Positions 34,772 through 43,132 of a stretch of 64,000 nt of DNA are shown piece by piece (the stretch's first letter is position 1; the number at the start of each line of letters is the position of its first letter). The notes beneath the pieces are model-generated. The model did not search any database. It was not told the origin of the DNA and was given only the letters and a program-made list of their open reading frames with translations. The position numbers and the translations under genes are program-made. Source of the DNA: a halophilic archaeon (GTDB lineage: Archaea > Halobacteriota > Halobacteria > Halobacteriales > Haladaptataceae); assembly GCA_003298465.1 (NCBI GenBank), contig QNGA01000001.1, forward strand, positions 1,674,001 through 1,738,000. The letters are read 5' to 3'.

Positions 34772-35458
34772 TCACAGCGGCACCGGTAGCCACTGGAGCC
34801 AGTCCACGACCGTCTCGGGCGCGATGAGCGGTTCGTGTAACACCAGCCAGTCCAGCAGGACGAGACCGAGGCCGTGAGCGACCACGGAGGGGAGCAGGGA
34901 GTTCCCGTCGTAGTCGAACGCGCCGAAGAGCACGTCGGTCGGTCCGGACAGCAGCAGTTCTATCGGCGGTTTGCCGAGGTGGTGCAACGCGTACACGACG
35001 GGACTGATGAACACGCTCTTGAACCCTATCTCGCGCACGCCGACGCAGAGCAGACCGCGGTAGTACGTCTCCGCGGCGAGAACCACGACGAACTGCTTGA
35101 CGGCGTGCGGGAGGAAGTCGCCCAGCGCGGGGCTGGTCTGCCACATCGGGTAGTAGGCGCGTATCGTCGGCAGCGACGAGCCGACGACGTAGAACGGCAC
35201 GACGATTACCGCCAGGGCGACGGCGTTGCGGACCGCGCGGCGGTCGACCCGATAGCCGAGGTGGCGGCCGTGCGTGACCGCGAGCGCGCCCGGGATGGCG
35301 ATGTACAGCGTCACGTCGCGGACGAGGCGCGCCTGCAGGTCGCCGGCGGGGACGGCCCACAGCGACCACAGCACGGTCAGCAACCCCCCGACGAGTAGCG
35401 ACAGCCGGACCCAGGTCAGACCCGGCACCCGTCCGGCGACCGACCTGGAGACGTTCAC
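34772..35458 (-). CDS. CPBP (Abi)-family intramembrane protease
   Basis: 228 residues with about six membrane helices. The CPBP motif 1 (EExxxR class) appears as AAETYYRGLL, so the second Glu is replaced by Thr; motif 2 is YALHHLGKPP and motif 3 ending in VVAHGLGLVLLD. Family members cut prenylated or other membrane proteins, or act in peptide immunity. The start overlaps the stop of the DUF5789 gene by 4 bp, so the two form one transcript. Substrate unknown. Confidence 0.87.
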   Translation of the reverse strand: MNVSRSVAGRVPGLTWVRLSLLVGGLLTVLWSLWAVPAGDLQARLVRDVTLYIAIPGALAVTHGRHLGYRVDRRAVRNAVALAVIVVPFYVVGSSLPTIRAYYPMWQTSPALGDFLPHAVKQFVVVLAAETYYRGLLCVGVREIGFKSVFISPVVYALHHLGKPPIELLLSGPTDVLFGAFDYDGNSLLPSVVAHGLGLVLLDWLVLHEPLIAPETVVDWLQWLPVPL

Positions 35459-35748
35459 GAGCCGTCGGCGGTCGGAACGGGACCGTTCCCGATGACCCCT
35501 CGAAGCTCGTCGGTGAACTCCTTCTCGCTCTGGAAGTACGTCTCCTCGACCTCGTCCAGCAGGTCGCTCAGCTGTCGTGGGCCGTCCGGCGTCCGGATGG
35601 TCGTCTCGCCTTCCCGGCGGACGATTTCGCTCTTCTGGATGGGCCAGAAGAGCCGCGACGAGACGCGAGCGAGCGGCGCACCTTCGACCGGCGTTCGCTC
35701 GCCAAGTTCGACGGCAGGTTCCTCTTCTTCCTCGTTGTCGTCGGCCAT
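35455..35748 (-). CDS. DUF5789-family small protein
   Basis: 97 residues, beginning MADDNEEEEEPAVELGE. The middle (RVSSRLFWPIQKSEIVRREG then TTIRTPDGPRQLSDLLDEV) is the haloarchaeal DUF5789 signature (number from memory). It looks like a small alpha/beta protein without catalytic residues. The family is often one of many copies per genome. Upstream minus-strand AAAAACTTAATCC (about 35774-35786) may be the TATA region. Leads the CPBP protease gene. Confidence 0.85.
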   Translation of the reverse strand: MADDNEEEEEPAVELGERTPVEGAPLARVSSRLFWPIQKSEIVRREGETTIRTPDGPRQLSDLLDEVEETYFQSEKEFTDELRGVIGNGPVPTADGS

Positions 35749-35962
35749 ACCCGCCCGTTTGGCAGCGCGTGGATTAAGTTTTTCCGAACCCACCGTGCTC
35801 CGGTCGCCGGCGTCTCGGCCGGGGAACCGCTCCGCTCGCGTCGCTCGCGCGTTCTCGTCCGGCGTCCCGCTCTCGCTCACCGCCTCGGGCGGTCCGGAGT
35901 CTCGAACCGACCCGCTGGCCCGTGTGAGCACGCTTAAGGCCCGGCGGACTCTCCTCCCGGAC

Positions 35963-37036
35963 ATGAAACCACGGGACCTCTCCGCCCACGTCGAGTACCA
36001 GGCCGGGCGGGGCATCGAGGAGGTGGCCCGCGAACTGGGCGTCGACCCCGACGAACTGGTGAAGCTCGCGTCGAACGAGAACCCCTTCGGCCCGAGTCCG
36101 GCGGCGGTCCGGGCGATGCAGCGCGCCGCCGAGCGCGCGAGCTCGTACCCGAAAGCCTCCCACGCCGACCTCGTCGACCGTCTCGCGGAGCGGTGGTCGG
36201 TCGCGTCCGAGCAGGTGTGGCTGGCCAACGGCGGCGACGGCGCGCTCGACTACCTCGCCAGAGCGATGCTCGAACCGGGCGACGACGTGCTCGTGCCGGA
36301 CCCCGGATTCGCCTACTACGGCATGAGCGCTCGCTACCACCACGGCGACGTGCGCGAGTACGACCTCTCGAAGGCCGACGACTTCGCGCTGGCCGCCGAC
36401 ACCGTCCTCTCCGCCTACGACGGCGAGCGCATCGTCTACCTGACTAGCCCGCACAACCCCACCGGCGGTCGCTTCTCCGTCGACGCCGTCGAGGGCGTCG
36501 CCGACGCGACCGCCGACGAGACGCTCGTGGTCGTCGACGAGGCGTACGGCGAGTACGCCGACGCGCCGAGCGCGGTCGAACTCCTCGACGCGCGCGACGA
36601 CGTGGCCGTCCTCCGGACGTTCTCGAAGGCCTACGGCCTCGCCGGCGTGCGCCTGGGCTACGCCCTCGTCCCCGAGGAGTGGGCCGACGCTTACGCCCGC
36701 GTCAACACGCCGTTCGCCGCGAGCGAACTCGCCTGCCGGGCCGGCCTCGCCGCGCTGGACGACGACGAGCACGTCCGGCGCTCCGTCGAGACGGCCCGCT
36801 GGGCGCGCGAGCACGTCCGGACGGAACTCGACGCGCCGACCTGGGAGAGCCACGCCAACTTCGTGCTGGCCGAGGTCGGCGATGCGACGGGCGTCGCCGC
36901 CGACCTCCGGGAGCGCGGCGTCATCGTCCGCGACTGCACGAGCTTCGGCCTCCCCGACTGCGTCCGGGTGACCTGCGGGACGGAGGAGGAGACCCGGACG
37001 GCCGTCCGGGAACTGAACGAGGTGCTCGCGGAATGA
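35963..37036 (+). CDS. hisC: Histidinol-phosphate aminotransferase
   Basis: 357 residues from ATG 35963, shorter and better than the long upstream-open frame. HisC-type class I aminotransferase: KLASNENPFGPSP, NGGDGALDYLARAML, DEAYGEYAD, and the PLP lysine K222 in LRTFSKAYGLAGVRLGY. It converts imidazole-acetol phosphate to histidinol phosphate with glutamate. Its stop overlaps the ATG of the adenylate kinase gene (ATGA). HisC next to adenylate kinase and CDP-alcohol transferase is a haloarchaeal arrangement; no other his gene is nearby. Confidence 0.93.
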   Translation: MKPRDLSAHVEYQAGRGIEEVARELGVDPDELVKLASNENPFGPSPAAVRAMQRAAERASSYPKASHADLVDRLAERWSVASEQVWLANGGDGALDYLARAMLEPGDDVLVPDPGFAYYGMSARYHHGDVREYDLSKADDFALAADTVLSAYDGERIVYLTSPHNPTGGRFSVDAVEGVADATADETLVVVDEAYGEYADAPSAVELLDARDDVAVLRTFSKAYGLAGVRLGYALVPEEWADAYARVNTPFAASELACRAGLAALDDDEHVRRSVETARWAREHVRTELDAPTWESHANFVLAEVGDATGVAADLRERGVIVRDCTSFGLPDCVRVTCGTEEETRTAVRELNEVLAE

Positions 37037-37623
37037 GAGTCGCCGTCACCGGAACGCCCGGAACGGGCAAGACGACCGCGACGGACCTCGTGGCGTCGAA
37101 CCTCGGCGATTCCGCCATCGACGTGGTCCACCTGAACGAGGTCGTCCGCGAGGAGGGGTTCCACGAGGGCGAGGACGCCGAACGCGGGAGCCTGGTCGCC
37201 GACCTCGACGCGCTCGCCGACTGGCTGGACGACCGCGAACGCGAGAGCGAGGCCGACCACCTCCTCGTCGAGTCGCACCTCGCCCACCGCTTCGACGCCG
37301 ACCGCGTGGTCGTCCTGCGCTGTCGCCCGGAGCAACTGGCGGAGCGACTGGAAGACCGCGACGAGTCCGAGGCGAAGGCCGACGAGAACACCGGGACGGC
37401 GGAGCCGTCCCGAGCCCTCGCTCGCAAGACTCGCGAAAACGCGGAGAGCGAGGCGCTGGACGTCGTCCTCTCGGAGGCCGTCGCGGAGCACGGTGCGGAC
37501 GCAGTGTACGAGATAGACACGACCGACCGCGATCCGGAGGCGGTGGCGGACGACGTCGAGGCGGTCGTCCGCGGCGACCGAGCGCCGTCCGCCGGAGACG
37601 TGGAGTTCACCGACTACCTATGA
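37033..37623 (+). CDS. AK6/Fap7-like adenylate kinase
   Basis: 196 residues. P-loop GTPGTGKTTAT (residues 7-17) opens the protein; the AMP-binding block and the DR.. lid are reduced as in the Fap7/hCINAP family (LLVESHLAHRFDADRVVVLRC, then RLEDRD). Fap7 helps ribosomal small-subunit maturation as well as binding nucleotides. A negatively charged insertion (SEAKADENTGTAEPS) and a Ser-rich part replace some of the core. Operon: overlaps hisC and the CDP-alcohol transferase start by 4 bp each. Confidence 0.9.
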   Translation: MRVAVTGTPGTGKTTATDLVASNLGDSAIDVVHLNEVVREEGFHEGEDAERGSLVADLDALADWLDDRERESEADHLLVESHLAHRFDADRVVVLRCRPEQLAERLEDRDESEAKADENTGTAEPSRALARKTRENAESEALDVVLSEAVAEHGADAVYEIDTTDRDPEAVADDVEAVVRGDRAPSAGDVEFTDYL

Positions 37624-38225
37624 CGCTCGACCGGTTGCGCCCACTGGCCGACCGCGCGCTCGACCCGTTCGTCTCGGCGTCGCGGCGACTCGGACTCACG
37701 CCGGACTCCGTGAGCGTCGTCGCCTTCCTGCTGGCGGCCGCCGCTGCCGGCAGCTTCTACCTCGGCGGCGAGACCGGCGTCTGGTATCTCGTCGGCGCCG
37801 TCCTCGTGTTCCTGAACGGCTGGCTCGACCTGCTCGACGGCGCGCTCGCCCGGGAACTCGGCACGGAGTCGAAGGCGGGCGACCTGCTCGACCACGTGCT
37901 CGACCGCTACGCCGACATCGTTCTCATCGCGGGGTTCACCGCAGGCGTCGGACGGTACGCGCTCGGCCTGGCCGCCGTCACGGGCGTCCTGATGACCTCG
38001 TACCTCGGCACGCAGGCCCAGGCCGTGGGACTCGACCGCGTCTACGGCGGACTCCTCGGGCGCGCCGACCGCCTCGCGTTGATGGGCGTGACCGCCGGCG
38101 TCGCTGCGTTCGTGGAGGGCGTCGCCGGAGTCTCGCTCGTCGTGCTCCTCCTCGGCGTGTTCGCCGTGGTGGGCCACTTCACCGCGCTCCAGCGGTTCTA
38201 CCACGCCTGGCGCGCGCTGTCCTGA
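37620..38225 (+). CDS. CDP-alcohol phosphatidyltransferase (archaetidyl-transferase type)
   Basis: 201 residues with five or six membrane helices. The catalytic motif D-G-x2-A-R-x8-G-x3-D-x3-D is complete: DLLDGALARELGTESKAG, then DLLDHVLDRYAD. These enzymes join CDP-archaeol with an alcohol head group such as glycerol phosphate or inositol phosphate to make membrane lipids. The ATG overlaps the kinase stop. The head group cannot be told from sequence. Confidence 0.92.
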   Translation: MTLDRLRPLADRALDPFVSASRRLGLTPDSVSVVAFLLAAAAAGSFYLGGETGVWYLVGAVLVFLNGWLDLLDGALARELGTESKAGDLLDHVLDRYADIVLIAGFTAGVGRYALGLAAVTGVLMTSYLGTQAQAVGLDRVYGGLLGRADRLALMGVTAGVAAFVEGVAGVSLVVLLLGVFAVVGHFTALQRFYHAWRALS

Positions 38226-38331
38226 ACTACCGGGGGCGGCGACGGCCGGACGACCGCTCCGTCGAGTGTCGATTATCCGCGAAGACGGCATAATAAAGCT
38301 AATAGACGCGGGGTCACTAGGAGCGTGTACC

Positions 38332-39111
38332 ATGCACCGACGTACCTTTCTCTCGGCGGGGGCGGTCTCGCTCGCCGGACTGAGCGGTTGTCTCAGCGGC
38401 GGGAGCGGGTCGTATCCGATGCCGGAAGACGGCAACACCGACGGCTATCCGCCGAAGTCGGCCGTGAGCGGAGCGAAAGACCCGCAGGTCGACGTTTCGT
38501 CGCTGGCGACGACGAAACAGAACGGCCAGAACGTGCCACTGCTGCCGGTCGACGACGCCGTCAAGTGGTACAAACGACGCGAGGCGCGCTTCGTCGACGC
38601 GCGCGGCCCGAAGCAGTACGAGACGTCTCACATCTCCGGCGCGGTGCTCAGCCCCGCCCCGGGCATCGACACGAACTTCGACAAGGACCCGGTGGAAGAC
38701 TGGTCGAAGGACGACCGCATCGTCTGCTACTGCGGCTGTCCCCACCACCTCTCGTCGCTCCGGGCGGCCGCGCTCATGAACAGCGGGTACGAGAACGTCT
38801 TCGTCATCGACGAGGGGTTCTGGGCGTGGCACGAGTCCGGCTACCCCATCAACGGCCAGAACACGAAGAAAGCGCCGGCTAACTACGCCATCGACGGCGT
38901 CACCAGCGACGAGTTCGCCGGCAAGTCGGCGTGGGCGCGCCACCCCGACACCGGACAGAACGAGGCGACCGACATCCGGGGCGACGGCACGTACACCATG
39001 CATCTCAAGTTCCACGACGTGACGCCGTCCTCGACCATCGTCGTCGAGACGCCCGAATACACGGTCGAGGGTAGCCTCGAAGAACTCTCGAACGGCGTCG
39101 TCGAGGGCTGA
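38332..39111 (+). CDS. Secreted rhodanese-domain lipoprotein
   Basis: 259 residues. The N-terminus MHRRTFLSAGAVSLAGLSGC is a Tat signal ending in a lipobox (LSGC), so a lipid-anchored protein outside the cell is likely. Residues 70-165 form a rhodanese domain (ARFVDARGPKQYETSHISGA, and the active loop CYCGCPHHLSSLRAAAL, whose first Cys could be the persulfide carrier). The C-terminal 90 residues are an extra beta-rich part. Family: sulfur transfer or redox sensing. The TATA-like CATAATAAAG near 38288 fits the start. Confidence 0.86.
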   Translation: MHRRTFLSAGAVSLAGLSGCLSGGSGSYPMPEDGNTDGYPPKSAVSGAKDPQVDVSSLATTKQNGQNVPLLPVDDAVKWYKRREARFVDARGPKQYETSHISGAVLSPAPGIDTNFDKDPVEDWSKDDRIVCYCGCPHHLSSLRAAALMNSGYENVFVIDEGFWAWHESGYPINGQNTKKAPANYAIDGVTSDEFAGKSAWARHPDTGQNEATDIRGDGTYTMHLKFHDVTPSSTIVVETPEYTVEGSLEELSNGVVEG

Positions 39112-39403
39112 CTCGGGACCGACCGCCTCTGCTCCCCGCCGACCGTCTCTCCTTTCTCCGCCGAACGTCGAGCGTAGAGCTTTCTCCGCGAACGAGCGTC
39201 GGGTGCTGACTGTCGTCGATAGACAGCTCCCCGACACCAGTATTCCGAAATAGTATCAGATGTAGTATCTATAAAATATTTTTAATAAGTCGAAGATGCT
39301 ATCGGAATCGATTATAAAAGATTCCCATTTGAAGCCGAAAAGATACGGATAGAACGCAGATGTGTCTACTCGTGGAGAAATCCAAATCGGTTGGAGGAAA
39401 TAC

Positions 39404-40723
39404 ATGACACACGACGATAACCGCAATTCGGAGAAGCAGACAGATAGATTACACGTCGGTCGGAGGGAGTACGTGAAGCTCGGAGCCTGCGCGCTAGGGG
39501 GCACGGGGATGGTGGCGTCGGCCTCGCGGCCGGCGTCCGCACGGCTCTCGCGGTCGACGTACACGATTCGCGCGGGGACTGCCGAAGAGACGACCGTGTA
39601 CGTCACCGAGGCGGCGGACGACGGGCCGACGCTGATGGTGACCGGGGGCATCCACGGCGACGAGACGAACGGCTATCGCTCCGCGCACAGGATTCGAAAG
39701 TGGGACATCGACGCCGGGAAACTCGTCGTCCTGCCGGAGGCGTGCAAGCCCGCGATCGAGGCGGGAACCCGGCAGTACGAGGACGGCGACCTGAACCGTC
39801 ACTTTCCGGACGGTACGGAGGAGGAATCGCCGCTCGCGGACGCCATCTGGGACGTGGTACTGCAGGAGGACGTCGACTTCCTCTGGGACCTCCACAGCTC
39901 CTACGGCGTGTACGAGTCTGGCGACGGCGGCGTCGGCCAGGCGCTGTTCGCTACCGACGCGGGCGACGCCGGGGTCCACTCGAAGGCCATCCGCGACTAC
40001 CTGAACGCCGAGGTCGTCGACGACTCACTGGACGACGAGTACGACTTCCGCGAGCACACCCACAACGACGACGGCTCCCGCGACATGCTGAAACACAAGA
40101 TGGGTGCGACGCTCGACACGCCCGCCATCATCTTCGAGACGACCGAAGAGCTGTCGCTCGACCGGCAGACGAAGTACACGACGGCCGCCGTCGAGCGGTT
40201 CATGTACCGGTTCGGCCTCCTCGAAACGGTGAGCGTGACCGAAAGTTCGAGCCACCTGAGCTACGACGGCGACGCGACCGCCGTGAACGCACCCGCCGAC
40301 GACAACGGCCAGCACTCCGGCCTCCTCTTCGGCGTGACGAACGACGCGGACCGGGAGGCGACCATCACCGATATCGAGGTCGCGCCGGCGAACGCCGCCG
40401 TCGACGAACTCGCCGACCACTCTTACGACGAGGGTCAGTGGACGAGCGAACTCCACGTCGCCGCCGACGTCCAGGACGGCCTTACGGACATCAACGGCGG
40501 GACGGCGCTCCCGGCGACAATCGACCTGAGCGCGGACGGCTTCAGCGACAGCGCGGACCGCGAGGCCGTCCTCTCCGCCGGGTCGTCCGCCACCGTCTCG
40601 CTCTACCAGTTCGAGTCGGACGGTGCGCCGGTCGATATGGTCGGCGAAGAGCTGACAGTCAGGGTCGCGTACGAACTCGCCGACGGACGGACGGGATCCG
40701 CCGAGTTCGCGCTCGCCCTCTGA
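39404..40723 (+). CDS. Secreted zinc-dependent deacylase/carboxypeptidase-like protein
   Basis: 439 residues from ATG 39404, which has a Shine-Dalgarno GGAGG eight bases upstream (an in-frame GTG at 39362 lacks one). Residues 30-55 are a Tat-like signal (GRREYVKLGACALGGTG). Zinc ligands match the succinylglutamate desuccinylase/aspartoacylase class of M14: GGIHGDETNG, ATG... then LWDLHSSYGVY for the third His, and FETTEE for the catalytic Glu. The C-terminal 150 residues form a beta-sandwich. The AT-rich 292-bp region upstream has two TATA candidates (near 39272 and 39315). Confidence 0.85.
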   Translation: MTHDDNRNSEKQTDRLHVGRREYVKLGACALGGTGMVASASRPASARLSRSTYTIRAGTAEETTVYVTEAADDGPTLMVTGGIHGDETNGYRSAHRIRKWDIDAGKLVVLPEACKPAIEAGTRQYEDGDLNRHFPDGTEEESPLADAIWDVVLQEDVDFLWDLHSSYGVYESGDGGVGQALFATDAGDAGVHSKAIRDYLNAEVVDDSLDDEYDFREHTHNDDGSRDMLKHKMGATLDTPAIIFETTEELSLDRQTKYTTAAVERFMYRFGLLETVSVTESSSHLSYDGDATAVNAPADDNGQHSGLLFGVTNDADREATITDIEVAPANAAVDELADHSYDEGQWTSELHVAADVQDGLTDINGGTALPATIDLSADGFSDSADREAVLSAGSSATVSLYQFESDGAPVDMVGEELTVRVAYELADGRTGSAEFALAL

Positions 40724-40803
40724 CGGCTCCGCCCCCGCTCCGGGGAGCGACGGCGCACCGTCCCGGAGAAACGCCTTTGTTCACGGATGGCGAGGGTTCC
40801 AAT

Positions 40804-40938
40804 ATGGTGGCCGAGACCGAGCGCGACGACATGACCTGGTACCAGTGCGAGGAGTGCGGACTCCTGTTCGACGACCCGGAGGACGCCAGTCAGCACGAAC
40901 AGAACTGCGACGCCGAAGACCCGTCGTACATCCAGTGA
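40804..40938 (+). CDS. Small zinc-finger protein
   Basis: 44 residues: MVAETERDDMTWYQCEECG, then a CxxC...H...C finger (CEECGLLFDDPEDASQHEQN then C). Nearly identical short proteins occur throughout Halobacteria, usually as a single gene; a DUF7128-like name is possible (from memory). Function unknown; a DNA- or protein-binding finger is the natural guess. It converges with the next gene with a 1-bp gap. Confidence 0.8.
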   Translation: MVAETERDDMTWYQCEECGLLFDDPEDASQHEQNCDAEDPSYIQ

Positions 40939-40939
40939 G

Positions 40940-41188
40940 TCACTTGAGGCCGGCGCGTTCGCGGTGTTCGTCGGCCAGTCGTTCGGCGTGGTCGCGCGAC
41001 TGGCAGGCCTCCCAGCGCACCTGCGTCGCGTCGCTGTACGACAGTTCCGTCTTCAGTTCGTCGCGGAGGACGCCCGCTTCGACCGCCAGGATTTCGCCGT
41101 CGTCGCCGAGTTCGTAGACACCCCAGCGCTCGGGCGCTCGCCCGACCGTCGAGCGGTCCAGCGTCCGCCACCGCTTCGGGAGACTCAT
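40940..41188 (-). CDS. Conserved haloarchaeal protein, 82 residues
   Basis: 82 residues: an N-terminal MSLPKRWRTLDRSTVGRAP, then WGVYELGDDGEILAVEAGVL, and a charged helical end (SRDHAERLADEHRERAG). The WGVYELGD segment and its size resemble GIY-YIG-like haloarchaeal proteins known only as DUF7508 (from memory); no nuclease residues are clear. The start overlaps the stop of the DUF5796 gene (41185-41188), so it is the second gene of that operon. Confidence 0.75.
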   Translation of the reverse strand: MSLPKRWRTLDRSTVGRAPERWGVYELGDDGEILAVEAGVLRDELKTELSYSDATQVRWEACQSRDHAERLADEHRERAGLK

Positions 41189-41643
41189 CCGTCGACGGGG
41201 GCGTCCGCTCCGTCGCTCTCCTCGGGAACGAACTCGAACGAGCGCTCGCCCCGCTCGTCCTCCTCGAAGACGAAGACGCGGCCGCGGGCCACCTCGGGGT
41301 CGGCCTCGACCTCGACGGCGTACCCGTCGGCGCGGACGGTCACACCGGGGAACAGCTCTTCTTCCTCCCCCGGTTCGAGCATCACCCGGCCGACGCCCGT
41401 CGACTCGAGGATGTCGTCGTGGGTGTTGCGGTCGTTGACGTACATCAGGACGCCCTCCGTCTCGGTCGGGTCGGTGACGAGCACCTGGACGAGCTTTCCG
41501 GGCTGGGTTCGCAGGGTGCCGTCGACCTTCTCGGGAACTCCGTTGTAGAACGCTTCTCGCCCGTCGGTGTACTCGACGACGATGCCGTCTTCTCTGAGTT
41601 CGACGCCGAGGGTGTCCGGGGAGACGTCGTTGCGGGCGCTCAT
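41185..41643 (-). CDS. DUF5796-family protein
   Basis: 152 residues. Beta-rich with the family segments TLGVELREDGIVVEYTDG, TQPGKLVQVLVTDPTETEGV and the acidic end RGRVFVFEEDERGERSF. DUF5796 (name from memory) is a haloarchaeal conserved protein of unknown role. First gene of the two-gene minus-strand operon; its promoter would be near 41644-41660 but no clear TATA is seen. Confidence 0.82.
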   Translation of the reverse strand: MSARNDVSPDTLGVELREDGIVVEYTDGREAFYNGVPEKVDGTLRTQPGKLVQVLVTDPTETEGVLMYVNDRNTHDDILESTGVGRVMLEPGEEEELFPGVTVRADGYAVEVEADPEVARGRVFVFEEDERGERSFEFVPEESDGADAPVDG

Positions 41644-41757
41644 GGCCGGACGTTCGACCGCCGCCGACTAAAGGGGCACGTTCCGAACGCCCACCGGGAA
41701 CCGACCGGAGTTGCCACGACCGCCAGCGTGAAGACGCGGCCCCGCGAACCGCGAGGC

Positions 41758-42636
<879 letters not shown>

Positions 42637-42866
42637 GCCTCGCGGAGCTCCGCGAGGAGATAGAGAGCATCGACCGCGAGATAGTCGAGTTGATAGCTCG
42701 ACGCACCTACGTCGCCGACACGGTGGCGGCGGTGAAAGACGAGCGGGACCTGCCGACCACCGACGAGTCCCAGGAGCAGGCGGTGATGGACCGCGCCGGC
42801 GAGAACGCCGAGCAGTTCGACGTGGACGCGAACCTCGTGAAGGCCATCTTCAGACTGCTCATCGAA

Positions 42867-43028
42867 CTGAACAAGGTCGAGCAGCGCGAAAGCAGGTAGG
42901 AGAATTCAGGCGTTTCAGAGCCTCTGTAATCGGTCGATGCTCCGATTCTTCTTCCTGTAGCTGCTCTTTCGTTCTGCGATCGGTGAACGACAACACAGTT
43001 CCACAGCCGTCCCCGTCACTGAATCGAA
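42867..43028 (+). repeat. aroQ-tail repeat copy R1 (the intact gene end)
   Basis: Begins at CTGAAC (42867), the codons for L-N in the last ten residues of chorismate mutase, and runs through the stop (42897-42899) into about 130 bp beyond it. Downstream blocks shared with R3 include GTTTCAGAGCCTCT, GCTCTTTCGTT and GGTGAACGA, with AACACAGTT after. On the minus strand the segment 42960-43010 reads TAVELCCRSPIAERKSS. A short open frame on that strand covers 42915-43124. Taken as the left junction of the island. Confidence 0.85.
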
Positions 43029-43047
43029 GGTTCGGTACCTTCGATTC
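43021..43047. terminator. Perfect 10-bp inverted repeat after R1
   Basis: GAATCGAAGG (43021-43030), spacer TTCGGTA, CCTTCGATTC (43038-43047). It lies between the ends of aroQ and dabA, so it could be a two-way terminator; there is no strong T run. Its start coincides with the right edge of R1 and it is absent after R3. It may therefore be an end of the inserted element. Confidence 0.45.
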
Positions 43048-43132
43048 CCGACCATCCGAATTGACGGGAACAACAGCAGAACCTCGGGAATCTCCACCTT
43101 TAGGCGAGAGAGGAGGTCACTCACGGCCCGAC

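Noticed and set aside
39262..39330. AT-rich stretch as a replication origin
   Set aside because: No Orc1/Cdc6 gene nearby and no repeated origin boxes; it is a promoter region.
42915..43124. 69-codon minus-strand frame in R1 as an independent gene
   Set aside because: Only its middle is shared with R3, no promoter is seen, and the R2 and R3 versions are broken; better treated as part of the repeat.
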